From a virus, in IMG/VR virus record IMGVR_UViG_3300048111_000077, positions 1 to 45,457 of that record: DNA of 45,457 nucleotides; one strand, written 5' to 3'. Made by a program: the position numbers and the translations under genes. Numbering within the stretch: the first letter of the stretch is position 1; every line of letters starts with the position of its first letter. Below the pieces are notes generated by a model. It saw only the letters and a list, made by a program, of their open reading frames with translations. It searched no databases and was not told the origin of the DNA. This document shows positions 1 through 9,750 of this stretch, piece by piece.

Positions 1-243
1 GCAACAGGAGACACAGGTGCCCAAGGTGTCAAAGGTAACACAGGTGACCAAGGTGCACAAGGAACTAAAGGTGCAACAGGAGACACAGGCGCACAAGGTG
101 TCAAAGGTAATACTGGTGCTGCCGGAGCAACTGGTTCTCAGGGTGAGCAAGGTGGACAAGGTCCAGACGGTCCAATTGGTGTCCAAGGTGGACAAGGTGT
201 TGCCGGTACCCAAGGTGGACAAGGTCCGGTTGGTGGATTTGGT
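1..243 (+). repeat. Gly-X-Y collagen repeat tract
   Basis: Every third codon is glycine across this stretch. A 72-bp unit beginning gcaacaggagacacagg recurs at base 73, so the tract grew at least partly by tandem duplication. The array probably continues upstream of the window. Confidence 0.9.
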
Positions 244-579
244 AACGCAGTAATATTTGATACAAACACCACATTCCCTTCTAACGTAAACGCCACAGCG
301 TCTTCACAGATAAGGTCTTTCCGTACTGTTGATACAGTTTTCATTGGTGATGTATACTGGCACATTAATAGTGGACGGGTGTTCCGTGCCACAGTAGATA
401 GAATAGAAACTACTACTAACTCTTCCTTTGATGAGTTGACCAATAACCAAGGATTTTTAGATCTTAGTGGTCTTCTAAATACAGCTACAAGTGGTGCAAG
501 GATGGAATTTGGAGCTGACAATATTTCAATATTCGATGCTGTCAACACCTTCCCAAGAGTTAAGATAGGGGCATTATAA
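1..579 (+). CDS. collagen-like tail fibre protein, C-terminal part (5' end outside window)
   Basis: Frame 1 is open from the first base to a stop at 577-579; no start lies in the window, so this is the C-terminal 192 residues. Residues 3 to about 81 are uninterrupted Gly-X-Y triplets, about 26 in all, with a 24-residue (72-bp) super-repeat seen at bases 1 and 73. Such runs form collagen triple helices and serve as rigid shafts in phage fibres. Lysines sit in the Y position (GVK, GTK); proline is scarce (GPD, GPI, GPV). The last ~110 residues are a non-repetitive trimeric tip candidate ending in DNISIFDA...RVKIGAL, which resembles the end of the fibre at 9977-13195. The gene lies 22 bp before a 2OG-oxygenase/glycosyltransferase pair that may modify it. 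The fibre role is inferred from family knowledge and context. Confidence 0.8.
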   Translation, partial: ATGDTGAQGVKGNTGDQGAQGTKGATGDTGAQGVKGNTGAAGATGSQGEQGGQGPDGPIGVQGGQGVAGTQGGQGPVGGFGNAVIFDTNTTFPSNVNATASSQIRSFRTVDTVFIGDVYWHINSGRVFRATVDRIETTTNSSFDELTNNQGFLDLSGLLNTATSGARMEFGADNISIFDAVNTFPRVKIGAL

Positions 580-601
580 CCCCATACAACACAGGTATAT
601 T

Positions 602-1156
602 ATGTTTACAATTATTGATAATTTCTATGCAGACCCCGATTCAGTTCGGGGTTATGCTTTAAGTCAAACCTTTGATGTGACAGGTAACTATCCTGGCGTA
701 AGAACAGCACCATGTACTAATGACGGTGGTTACGTCGATTCGATGATAGCATCAATGGAACATATTATAGGTAAAACTATAACTTACTTTCCATTAGATG
801 AATACAACACTTCCTTCCAATATACTACCGAAACTTGCAAGACGTGGATTCACCACGATCGAATGCAGTTCGCTGCGGTAATATATCTCACCCCAGATGC
901 GCCTCTAGACTCTGGCACTGCAATCTATAAACATAGACCAACGGGAATCATGAAGCATGAAGATTCCTGTCCAGTCGACTTCAATGAATTTCAGTTGATT
1001 GAAGGTGACTGGGATATTGTTGCAGAATCAAAAAATATATACAATAGACTTGTAATATATGATGCAATGTATTATCATAGAAGTGTAGTTCCTGGCTTTG
1101 GTACAAATCAATACGACGGTAGATTATTTCAGACGTTCTTCTTCGGAGCAGAATAA
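602..1156 (+). CDS. 2OG-Fe(II) oxygenase-like protein (DUF6445-like)
   Basis: The 184-residue protein carries the facial-triad pattern of 2-oxoglutarate/Fe(II) dioxygenases on a double-stranded beta-helix: H84-x-D86 (WIHHDRM), distal H159 (YYHRS) and R174 (DGRLFQ), the usual 2OG-binding arginine 15 residues on. The N terminus (MFTIIDNFYADPDSVR) is typical of DUF6445-like proteins seen in marine phages. Such enzymes hydroxylate protein side chains, nucleobases or small molecules. It sits 22 bp after a collagen-like fibre, and its stop overlaps the start of a glycosyltransferase (TAATG). That order suggests hydroxylation of a fibre residue, perhaps Lys in Gly-X-Lys, followed by glycosylation. 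The fold call is fairly secure; the substrate is inference. No local late promoter is visible, so it is probably read through from the fibre gene. Confidence 0.7.
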   Translation: MFTIIDNFYADPDSVRGYALSQTFDVTGNYPGVRTAPCTNDGGYVDSMIASMEHIIGKTITYFPLDEYNTSFQYTTETCKTWIHHDRMQFAAVIYLTPDAPLDSGTAIYKHRPTGIMKHEDSCPVDFNEFQLIEGDWDIVAESKNIYNRLVIYDAMYYHRSVVPGFGTNQYDGRLFQTFFFGAE

Positions 1157-2034
1157 TGAAATTGATGACAACGTTGCTGACCTCGAATGATGTTCCGAAG
1201 TTGGCGAGACTTGTTAAGTCGGTTAATAATGTAATAAAGATAAGCCCAATAGAATGGGAAGTGGTGATCGTTGTAAATAGTATTCATGAAGGATACTATG
1301 AAGATGTATGCGCACTTAATCTACCATTCCGTGTAGTCAATACGGAAAGTAATGGTAAACCAGGCCGTGGTAAAAATGCATGTCTAGATGTATTTCTAGA
1401 AAGTGACTGTGATTTTGTATCTCAGATCGATGGAGATGATTTTTTATATCCGTCGTACTTACAGTCGCTGTGGAATCATTATAAGCATTATCCTTGCATT
1501 GATGTTCTAGGTGTGGTACCATGTGATTGTTTATGTAACTTTCCACTAGAGCAAGGACATTACTGGTGGGTTAATGATAACTACCACGCCAGTGTATGGG
1601 GTACCTCTATGTGTGCCGTGACTCAAAACGTCGGTCCTCAAGAAAGTCATCTGTTTATTGATGAGCGTCCAGTGTCAGTTGACTTCATTATGTTGCAGAG
1701 TCGTAAGTCTGCACAAATAAAAATGAACGAAGATATTGGTAACGGAGAAGATCACGCATACACCTACAAGTTATTAGCAGAACACCAGAAGGGAAACATC
1801 TGTTACTTCTTAACCATGTCAAGTGATTTGTATTGTATTGACAGAACTACCGAAGGTAGTGCTCAGAAGGTACATAGCTATGAGGATTACTTGCAACCTA
1901 TGCGTGATGAAGCACTCAAACATGTTCCTCAATGGAGAAGCAGTCCATACGAATTACCAGTTATATACAAAGATTTGTTAATGAATCAGCACCAAAAGCA
2001 GACTTGGATAAACAAATTTATAAACGAGTCATAA
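1156..2034 (+). CDS. family 2-type (GT-A) glycosyltransferase
   Basis: This 292-residue protein begins with a Rossmann-like nucleotide-sugar segment (MKLMTTLLTSNDVPKLARLV, then EVVIVVNS). It has the GT2-type substrate loop GKPGRGKNACLD at residues 68-79 and the metal-binding motif IDGDD at 91-95. The C-terminal half is less conserved and probably binds the acceptor. It would transfer a sugar from a nucleotide sugar in the cytoplasm. The start overlaps the stop of the oxygenase gene by one base, implying translational coupling and a joint task. The likely acceptor is the upstream collagen-like fibre; host surface glycans or phage DNA are alternatives. A late promoter for the next operon begins 6 bp after the stop. 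Confidence 0.75.
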   Translation: MKLMTTLLTSNDVPKLARLVKSVNNVIKISPIEWEVVIVVNSIHEGYYEDVCALNLPFRVVNTESNGKPGRGKNACLDVFLESDCDFVSQIDGDDFLYPSYLQSLWNHYKHYPCIDVLGVVPCDCLCNFPLEQGHYWWVNDNYHASVWGTSMCAVTQNVGPQESHLFIDERPVSVDFIMLQSRKSAQIKMNEDIGNGEDHAYTYKLLAEHQKGNICYFLTMSSDLYCIDRTTEGSAQKVHSYEDYLQPMRDEALKHVPQWRSSPYELPVIYKDLLMNQHQKQTWINKFINES

Positions 2035-2040
2035 AATCGT

Positions 2041-2048
2041 TATAAATA
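2041..2048 (+). promoter_or_regulatory. T4-type late promoter TATAAATA (gp8 operon)
   Basis: An exact TATAAATA lies 36 bp before the gp8-like start and matches the T4 late consensus read by gp55-RNA polymerase. It should drive the baseplate/fibre operon 2085-15476. Confidence 0.8.
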
Positions 2049-2084
2049 TAAGAAGAATATTTCTAACATGCGTGGGAAAAAACA

Positions 2085-3476
2085 ATGCCAGCAATAGTAA
2101 GACAAACACTTAGTCGTAAGTTAGCTAGAGATCTTTTATTAGATATCGCTAACACCGACAATGAATACTACATTGGTATCTCAAAGTCAGATACTTTCAA
2201 TGAACAAGATACAGTAGTCCCACCAGTCGACTGCCCTTTTGATGAGAGAGAGTTTCGAAATGCACTACAGTCAATCAAAAAGATTGAAGGTTCTACCTTT
2301 GTAGCTAAAAGGGTTAACTGGTCATCTGGTTCAGAATACACTGGTTGGGACGATACTACCTCATCCGATATCGTAGAACCTTGGACTCCTTGGTATGTCA
2401 TGAATGACGCCAAAGAAGTTTACATATGTTTAGAAACTGGTTTGAATATCGACGGTACTAAGAAGCAGTCTATCATAGAACCTAACTGGGGACTACATGC
2501 ACCTATGAGTCCAGAGACTGATCCTAACGCACCGATGTTTAACGTTCGCGAGTGGTGGAAACCATTCGAAACTGCTGACGGTTATATTTGGAAATATTCA
2601 TTCTCTTTAAGACCAGAAAATATCTATCAGTACCTATCGTCAAATCATATCCCAGTACAGAAGGCAGAGATTGATCTACCTACAGGCGACTCCATCGAAG
2701 ACTTGCAAACTACAGTCAGAGATGAAGCCATTGGTGGACAGATACTACGTGCAACTATTATTGATGCAGGGACTGGACATACTAATGTCCCTACTATTAA
2801 TATTCACGGTGACGGTACTGGCGCTGTCGCAGTGGCAGAGATAGATCCAAATACTGGTGCAATAACTAAAATCAAAATGACTAGTTATGGTAGTGGATAC
2901 ACTCACGCATCTTTTGAAATCATTGGTGGTGTAACTACGAGTACTGCTCGTGCAGTAGTGACTAGTCAAGCAGGACTGGGATTCGATCCAATAGATGATT
3001 TGAAAACAAGTTCAGTTATGACAAACATCAAACCAGATGGTGACGTTGGCGGTACTTTTATTACATTCAATACATTCCGACAGATGGGTCTGATTAAAAA
3101 CCCTCTTCAACCAGACGGTACTCCTTTCGTTGGAGCATCTATCAAGACCCTACCTTCTATTACTTTAGTGAATAGCTCACCGTTTGAATCAGGTAAGGTA
3201 GTCACTGGCTCTATATCTGGTGCCAAGGCATATGTTAATCAGTCGGTAGACAAAGAAGTATTCTATCATCAAAATGAATCTACAGGATTCAAACCATTCC
3301 AAGTGGGTGAGGCATTAGTCCAAGCAGGAATAGTGCTTACAGGGGATATCGAAAGCATATCTCTGGTCAATGGTATAGACAGATTCTCCGGAAATGTCAT
3401 GTACATTGAGAGTCGTCACAGAATTCGACGTGACCCAGAACAACAAGAAGACATTAAGATAGTAATCACCGTTTAG
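2085..3476 (+). CDS. 8: baseplate wedge protein, T4 gp8-like
   Basis: 463 residues. The N-terminal part (RKLARDLLLDIA, then EYYIGISKSDTF, WSSGSEYTGW, YVMNDAKEVYICLE) follows the pattern of gp8 in marine T4-like phages; T4 gp8 itself is 334 residues. The aromatic stretch REWWKPFETADGYIWKYSFS at 165-184 is typical of this family. Residues ~222-295 hold two short beta repeats (DAGTGHTNVPTINIHGDG and TSYGSGYTHASFEIIGG), an insertion absent from T4 gp8. gp8 is part of the baseplate wedge and contacts the gp10/gp7 region. It is the first gene after late promoter 2041 and is followed 8 bp later by the large DUF4815-like gene, the usual cyanophage arrangement. Confidence 0.75.
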   Translation: MPAIVRQTLSRKLARDLLLDIANTDNEYYIGISKSDTFNEQDTVVPPVDCPFDEREFRNALQSIKKIEGSTFVAKRVNWSSGSEYTGWDDTTSSDIVEPWTPWYVMNDAKEVYICLETGLNIDGTKKQSIIEPNWGLHAPMSPETDPNAPMFNVREWWKPFETADGYIWKYSFSLRPENIYQYLSSNHIPVQKAEIDLPTGDSIEDLQTTVRDEAIGGQILRATIIDAGTGHTNVPTINIHGDGTGAVAVAEIDPNTGAITKIKMTSYGSGYTHASFEIIGGVTTSTARAVVTSQAGLGFDPIDDLKTSSVMTNIKPDGDVGGTFITFNTFRQMGLIKNPLQPDGTPFVGASIKTLPSITLVNSSPFESGKVVTGSISGAKAYVNQSVDKEVFYHQNESTGFKPFQVGEALVQAGIVLTGDIESISLVNGIDRFSGNVMYIESRHRIRRDPEQQEDIKIVITV

Positions 3477-3484
3477 GATTAATC

Positions 3485-6400
3485 ATGGCAGATTTTACAA
3501 ACAAAACGTTCAAAGAAACATACCGCGATTTCTACAACGCTGAAGATGGTTATCATCGTGTATTGTTTAATTCTGGACGAGCACTACAGGCAAGAGAATT
3601 AATTGAATCTCAGACAATCCTTCACGAAGAGATTTCTCGATTTGGACGTAACTTATTCAAGGAAGGCGCATTAATTAATCCAGGCGGTGCGACAGTAGAT
3701 ACTAGTATTGAATACATTCGCCTAGACAGCAGTAGTGCTTTGGACTTCAATGCAGTCGGTGAGATTTTCACCAGCGCATCTGGTTTAGAATTCAAGGTTC
3801 TGGAAGTAGTAGTATCATCTGATTCTGAGAACCCAGATCCAACCACTCTTTACGTACAGTACACTGATACTATTAATGTTGCAGATACAAAAAAGTCTGC
3901 AAGAGTATTAAAAAACGAAGTTCTGACGTGTACAATACACAACACAATTAAACAACTGTCAGTTGCTGACGATGGTGTCATCCCATCAGCGGGTCGTGGA
4001 ACGAAGGCATACTTTGCTTCAGGTGACTTCTTCGTTGAAGGTCACTTTGTGTTTATGGAAGGTGGCAGTGCATTCATCGACAAGTATAGTCATACTCCTA
4101 CCGATGACATTGGTTTCCGAATCGAACAGAAAGTTATCACAGTAGATGACAACGAAGACCTGTACGACAACCAAGGTGATGTTCCAGATGCGACTGCCCC
4201 AGGCGCTGATCGATATCAGATCAAACTAATTCCAACAACCCGTAGTCAAGTAGCTGTCGAAGAAAACTTCGTATTCATTGCACGTGTAGTTGAAGGTAAT
4301 ATTACCCGCGAAGTAAACACGTTTGATTCATATAACAAAATCAATGATTTGCTTGCACAAAGAACAAAAGAAGAATCAGGCAACTATGTAGTAGAAGAGT
4401 TCAAATCAATCTTTAAAGATTCTGAGAATGAGGACAACCTAACTCTAGACGTTACCAAGGGTATCGCGTATGTCGACGGATATCGTTTAGATATTGGACA
4501 AGACGAAATAGAAGTTCCTAAGTCAAGAGGCACCGTAACTTTCTCGAACGAATCTGTACCAGCAACATATGGTAACTATGTCTATATCGACCCAACCACT
4601 ACTCAAGGTTTTGGTAGACTAGACTATTTCGGAGAAGTTCGATTGCAGAACGGATCTGACTTTATTGGATATGCTAATGTTCGAGGAGTCCAACAAGACT
4701 CTAAAGGATATAGATTATATCTATTCAACATTCGAATGGATGCCATTAGAAACAACGATGGTGATAAGATTGGAACAGAAAACTTCTCCAACGTAGATTC
4801 TCTGTATGATTCACGAACAACTAACACTATACCTTTACTTGATGGGGACTCCACTCTTTACGGTACTTCTGAGAATAGCTTACTGTTCCCATTACCTAAG
4901 AATAGTCCTAAAGCAAATACTATTGAATCAGCAAATTTCACAGTCCAAAGCTGGAAATCCGTGTCGTCAGATTCTAACGGTGACTTATCCCTGAGTGGAG
5001 TAGAATATCCGGATTGGGTTATTGCGCAACAAGACGGACCTATCGCTGCGGTTTCTACTACAGATGGTTCATATACTGGTCTAGAACCAGATACAAACTA
5101 TGTTGTTGCTACATACCAATCAGTAAGTTCAGGTCCTCGAAAAAAGACCCGTACCTCTGTGACAGAGACTTTTTCTCTTCCTAATTCAGATCAAGAAGCA
5201 AGACCATTATTTTTAAGTAATCCAGATGTAATCTCTATCACCTCAGTAACACATAAGAATGGTGAAGCTGAAACTGATATAACCAACCAGTTTATCTTGG
5301 ATGGTGGTCAGAGAGATAACTTCTATGACAATGGTCAGGCAAATATCAAGGGTGGATATAAAATACCTACTGGTTCTAATGTTCAAGTAGAAGTAGAATA
5401 TGAATATTTTGCTCATGATAACAGCGGACGATACTTTGCATGTAGCTCATATCAAGGAGAAGATTACGAAAACATTCCTAATCATACAACTTCTGGTGGA
5501 CAAGTAATCTCTCTACGAGACGTATTGGACTTCCGTCCTGTCCGAACGCCACCAGACGCTGAAGGGAACGAATTTAATATCACTGAGCTACCTCAGAACT
5601 CATCTTCTGTAACTATCGATCAGGTTAAGTACTACCTACCTCGTATCGATATTTTGGTTGCAAACGCAACCGACAGTCGAGGAAGTGTTGGATTTGGTGA
5701 ACTACAGGTCATCCAAGGCGAACCAAATATTAATCCACGTGAACCAGAAATCCCAACAGGCTCTCTGGCTCTATACAAGTTTGTATTAAACCCTTATACT
5801 TTCTCAAGTTCAGATCTAACAAGTACTTTCATTCCAAACAAACGATTCACAATGAAAGATATCGGTAAGTTGGAGCAACGAGTAACAGACTTGTTTGAAC
5901 TAACCACCTTGAGTCTGTTAGAGTCCAGCACTAATTCACTGGTCGTGCTTGATGAAAATGGTAACGCAAGAACCAAAGCAGGATTCATTGCAGACAACTT
6001 TAGTTCATTCACTTTCTCAGACATTGACAATCCAGAATATCGTGCTTCTATCGACTCACAGGGTCACTTGAAACCGTCTTTCCGTGAGAACTCTATTCGA
6101 CTTGAATATAGTCCAGATAATTTTGCTACCGAAACTTCGGCAAAAAGTGGTGACGTAGTAACACTGCCCTTCTTACATGAGAATTTAGTATCACAAGTAC
6201 TTGCTACTAGTACAATGAATATCAACCCGTTTGCAGTAATAACTCAAACAGGTCACTTAGAACTGTCACCGTCTTCAGATGAGTGGGTCGAGACTCGTAC
6301 TCTACCACCAATCATGCAGACCACAGTACGTCGTTTCGAAAACTTCGAAGCAGACCTATGGAACAATCCTACTATACGTGATCGAAACTTCAGACTGCGT

Positions 6401-9400
6401 AGTGGCAACAACCTATTCACAACAATGCCAAGAGATGTGTCCTTCAGAGAAACTACTCGAAGCATACAAGACTTCATTGGTGAACAGGTTGCAGACATAG
6501 AAATCATTCCGTTCATGCGATCTCGTAGAATCAAGTTCTCTGCGAAAGGATTGCGTCCTAACACTAAGGTGTTCGCATACTTCGGTGGTTTACCTATGGA
6601 AGATTGGGTCCGACAAGAATCTTCAGAATCAAGGTTCTCTGACAGTCCAACAGAATTTGGTAGCGAGTATGCAAATGAAACAGAATATCCGTCTGCTCTG
6701 GGTGGAAAGAGTGCACTACAGACAGATAGTAAAGGAGAGATAGTCGGTAGTTTCTTCCTACCTAACACAAGTGATATCAGCTTCAGGACAGGTACTCAAG
6801 AGTTTAAGCTTCTTGACGTAAGTGAAAACAATGAAAATGAGGCACTATCAACTACTCGTGCATCATACACATCATCTGGATCTATCGAGAGTGTTCAGAG
6901 AACAGTACGTTCCACTCGCGTCATAGAAAGAGTCCGTGGTCGAAGAGATCCATTGGCGCAGACTTTCTATGTTGACCAGATTGAAAACCCTAATGGTTTG
7001 TATATCACTAGGGCACACATTTACGTTGAAACTAAAGACAGCGTTATTCCACTACAGGTACAGATTCGTCCAGTAGAGAATGGAATACCAACTAGCAGTA
7101 TTATGCCTGGCGGCGTCAAGTTCATCAACCCTGATGAGATTGTTCTTGCAACCAATCCTGAAACAATTGAGGATGTACAAGGCTCTCCAACTGTAGTTGA
7201 ATTTGATGAGCCAGTATACTTGACAAGTGGTGAAGAATACTGTATAGTATTACTTGCAGAGTCGGTAGAGTACAATGTATATGTCGCAGAGACATATCAG
7301 AATGTATTCGGAAGTCGTGAAGATAGAATAACCAAGCAACCTACATTAGGTTCACTATTCCTTTCACAGAACGGATTCACATGGACTCCGGATCAAACTA
7401 AAGACCTTATGTTTAAGTTAGACCGTGCAGAGTTCCAGACAAGCGGTTCAGTAGTTCTTGACAACGGTATGCTACCGAAGACTGCTTTAGAGAGCAATCC
7501 AATAAACACCGTCTTGGGTTCAAGTATTATACAAGTGACTCATGAAGGACATGGATTCAGTGATGGTAATACGGTCACTATATCAGGAGCATCTGAAGTA
7601 TCTGGTATTCCAGCTTCTGCGTTAAATGCTAGTCACGAAGTCCTCTCTCCTACATGGGAAGGATATAGTATACAACTAGCAACTAACCAACAAGCTTCTT
7701 CTTCTATATCTGGTGGTGGTTCTGCAATAGTTGCATCACAACAAGTTTACTTTGACCAGTTTGTACCACAAATACAGACACTTATTCCTAACTCGACAAG
7801 TATATCATCAAAGGTCAGAAAGACAAATGCTACTTCATATGGCAATAGCAATGGTCGTACTACCGCTGCATTCAATATGGCAATAGGGAATGAAGAAACT
7901 GTATTCTTAAATGACTTTAACTCTAATCAGGTCCCTAGTGTTGTGGCTTCAAGCGACAACTCTTCTTCTCCTACAATGAAGATGATCCTGAACATGAGCA
8001 CCTCAGATACTAAAGTATCGCCTCTAATTGATTTGCAGAGAACCTCTGCATTGACTCTAGAGAATGTCATTGATACAGATGACGCGGCACAGCACATTAC
8101 AATTCCAGTAGTGATTGATGAATCATCACTGGGACTAAAAATCATATTCGCTGCGAACAGACCAGCAGGTGCTGACTTTGATGTTTATGTTAAAACAGCA
8201 GTAGACGAAGATACTCTTGAAACCGAACCTTTATGGGTAGAAGCATTAGCAGATAACTCTATGCCTTCAGATGACAATCCATCAACTTTCCGTGACTATG
8301 AGTACACAATCAATACAGATCAATTCTCTGTCTTCCAAGTGAAGATTGTGATGCAATCTAATAACTCTTCTAAGTCTCCAGTAATTAGAGATTTACGTGC
8401 AATCGCTTTGATAACAGGTGGTACCGCTGGTACTAACACGTCAAATAATGATGACACGTCCGGTGGTGGTAATGATGACACGTCCGGTGGTGGTAATGAT
8501 GACACGTCCGGTGGTGGTAGTGGTGAAGATAACGACGATACAGGAACTTCTTTATCAGCAGTTGCATTCCCTGAGATAAGTCAATTACCAACTTCGGTAT
8601 CTATCACAGGCGCTCCTCGTATCCTAAGTCAGTACAATCCAGAATCAGATACCAATAATTACATGACTCCGGATGAGTACTGGCATCAAGGTACACGAAG
8701 AGTTCGATTGTTTGCTAAGTTCGATAATAATGGTGATTTCCAACTATACACCAATGACCCTAAAAAAGGAAGTGTCAATGTTGGGGACGATTCTCTAACA
8801 GGAAGTACTATCCTGGCCACAGGTAAGTGGTTGGATAGACCAGTAGAAGTGGGAGAGATTTTTGAGTGTGGTTTCAGAATCACTCATGTTGACGATGTAG
8901 CACTACCTGTTTACTCTGGTGCTTTTGCAACCCAGGCCACTCCTAGAGCAGAACTAAGAAACGTAGGTACTGGTGCAGACATAGGTTATCAGGAAGTTAT
9001 TTCCGTTGATGTTGGTGAACTTGACTCTAGCGGTAACATGATTACTTGGGGCGGGCATGGACTCGTTATCGATGAACATAACAACTCGCTTGATAATGGT
9101 GCACCGTGGACTGTCGATTCACTACATCTAGATCCAGAAGTTGCCATCACTGGTACAGTAAGAATAGAAATATTCATTAGTCCAGACAATAGTCTAGACA
9201 ATGGAACCACCCTTACAGGAACTACCTCTATACCATTAGATGTTAGCTATACTCTAGAGGGTGCCCCATTGGTTGATGACTCACTTGAGTCTCAGTTGGT
9301 TCTTTTGAATGCAGATGATGGTTTTGTTTATGACCAAGATCCTATTCTAACATACTATTCACTGGATTCGACTAAACCTAAAAACTTCCATGATGGCGCG

Positions 9401-9748
9401 ACCGTTCCAGATCAAGTGTTGACAGTTGATGCAAACAGTTCTGTCGACTTCCATATGATGTGGGGATCTGAACAGGACAGCACTATCAACGTAACCTTCG
9501 GACTCGCATGGACTAATTCAGGAACTACTGTAACACTTAACCGTGGAGATTTCGCGTCGTTCACCGTTGCAAATGTTCCGCAGGGTACTGACGCTACTGT
9601 TACAGCAACCAGCACTCTACGTGGTTCAACGTTCAGCAGAGAAGTCAAGATGATCGTTGGTGAAGGTTTTACATCTACGCCTGGAGACGGTGACACGCCG
9701 GGCGGCGGTGGTGACGGTGGTGATGAAGGCGATCCGCAGCAGAACTAA
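3485..9748 (+). CDS. very large baseplate/fibre-adaptor structural protein, DUF4815-like
   Basis: 2087 residues. The N terminus (ADFTNKTFKETYRDFY, then HRVLFNSGRALQARELIESQ and FGRNLFKEGALINPGG) matches the DUF4815-type proteins that follow gp8 in marine T4-like phages, thought to be baseplate periphery or fibre-attachment proteins. The core runs to about residue 1650. Three exact NDDTSGGG repeats (residues 1655-1678) form a flexible acidic linker to a C-terminal beta-rich, probably Ig-like region (~1690-2060). The protein ends in a Gly/Asp-rich tail, GGGGDGGDEGD. An AGGA ribosome-binding sequence overlaps the preceding gp8 stop. The next gene starts 2 bp after its stop, so it is co-transcribed. 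The exact position in the virion is unknown. Confidence 0.7.
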   Translation: MADFTNKTFKETYRDFYNAEDGYHRVLFNSGRALQARELIESQTILHEEISRFGRNLFKEGALINPGGATVDTSIEYIRLDSSSALDFNAVGEIFTSASGLEFKVLEVVVSSDSENPDPTTLYVQYTDTINVADTKKSARVLKNEVLTCTIHNTIKQLSVADDGVIPSAGRGTKAYFASGDFFVEGHFVFMEGGSAFIDKYSHTPTDDIGFRIEQKVITVDDNEDLYDNQGDVPDATAPGADRYQIKLIPTTRSQVAVEENFVFIARVVEGNITREVNTFDSYNKINDLLAQRTKEESGNYVVEEFKSIFKDSENEDNLTLDVTKGIAYVDGYRLDIGQDEIEVPKSRGTVTFSNESVPATYGNYVYIDPTTTQGFGRLDYFGEVRLQNGSDFIGYANVRGVQQDSKGYRLYLFNIRMDAIRNNDGDKIGTENFSNVDSLYDSRTTNTIPLLDGDSTLYGTSENSLLFPLPKNSPKANTIESANFTVQSWKSVSSDSNGDLSLSGVEYPDWVIAQQDGPIAAVSTTDGSYTGLEPDTNYVVATYQSVSSGPRKKTRTSVTETFSLPNSDQEARPLFLSNPDVISITSVTHKNGEAETDITNQFILDGGQRDNFYDNGQANIKGGYKIPTGSNVQVEVEYEYFAHDNSGRYFACSSYQGEDYENIPNHTTSGGQVISLRDVLDFRPVRTPPDAEGNEFNITELPQNSSSVTIDQVKYYLPRIDILVANATDSRGSVGFGELQVIQGEPNINPREPEIPTGSLALYKFVLNPYTFSSSDLTSTFIPNKRFTMKDIGKLEQRVTDLFELTTLSLLESSTNSLVVLDENGNARTKAGFIADNFSSFTFSDIDNPEYRASIDSQGHLKPSFRENSIRLEYSPDNFATETSAKSGDVVTLPFLHENLVSQVLATSTMNINPFAVITQTGHLELSPSSDEWVETRTLPPIMQTTVRRFENFEADLWNNPTIRDRNFRLRSGNNLFTTMPRDVSFRETTRSIQDFIGEQVADIEIIPFMRSRRIKFSAKGLRPNTKVFAYFGGLPMEDWVRQESSESRFSDSPTEFGSEYANETEYPSALGGKSALQTDSKGEIVGSFFLPNTSDISFRTGTQEFKLLDVSENNENEALSTTRASYTSSGSIESVQRTVRSTRVIERVRGRRDPLAQTFYVDQIENPNGLYITRAHIYVETKDSVIPLQVQIRPVENGIPTSSIMPGGVKFINPDEIVLATNPETIEDVQGSPTVVEFDEPVYLTSGEEYCIVLLAESVEYNVYVAETYQNVFGSREDRITKQPTLGSLFLSQNGFTWTPDQTKDLMFKLDRAEFQTSGSVVLDNGMLPKTALESNPINTVLGSSIIQVTHEGHGFSDGNTVTISGASEVSGIPASALNASHEVLSPTWEGYSIQLATNQQASSSISGGGSAIVASQQVYFDQFVPQIQTLIPNSTSISSKVRKTNATSYGNSNGRTTAAFNMAIGNEETVFLNDFNSNQVPSVVASSDNSSSPTMKMILNMSTSDTKVSPLIDLQRTSALTLENVIDTDDAAQHITIPVVIDESSLGLKIIFAANRPAGADFDVYVKTAVDEDTLETEPLWVEALADNSMPSDDNPSTFRDYEYTINTDQFSVFQVKIVMQSNNSSKSPVIRDLRAIALITGGTAGTNTSNNDDTSGGGNDDTSGGGNDDTSGGGSGEDNDDTGTSLSAVAFPEISQLPTSVSITGAPRILSQYNPESDTNNYMTPDEYWHQGTRRVRLFAKFDNNGDFQLYTNDPKKGSVNVGDDSLTGSTILATGKWLDRPVEVGEIFECGFRITHVDDVALPVYSGAFATQATPRAELRNVGTGADIGYQEVISVDVGELDSSGNMITWGGHGLVIDEHNNSLDNGAPWTVDSLHLDPEVAITGTVRIEIFISPDNSLDNGTTLTGTTSIPLDVSYTLEGAPLVDDSLESQLVLLNADDGFVYDQDPILTYYSLDSTKPKNFHDGATVPDQVLTVDANSSVDFHMMWGSEQDSTINVTFGLAWTNSGTTVTLNRGDFASFTVANVPQGTDATVTATSTLRGSTFSREVKMIVGEGFTSTPGDGDTPGGGGDGGDEGDPQQN
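8447..8518 (+). repeat. three exact 24-bp tandem repeats (NDDTSGGG linker)
   Basis: The unit aatgatgacacgtccggtgg plus tggt occurs at 8447-8470, 8471-8494 and 8495-8518 without a mismatch. It encodes a Gly/Asp hinge between the protein core and its C-terminal domains. Exact identity points to recent slippage or duplication, so copy number may vary between relatives. Confidence 0.95.
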
Positions 9749-9750
9749 TT

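Noticed and set aside
17-253. Frame-2 ORF rich in Val/Lys (MPKVSKVTQV...)
   Set aside because: It is an out-of-frame shadow of the Gly-X-Y repeat; frame 1 is open across the whole stretch to a conserved-looking fibre end.
6253-6768. Minus-strand ORF of 171 aa
   Set aside because: Antisense to the DUF4815-like gene with no recognisable domain or ribosome-binding site.
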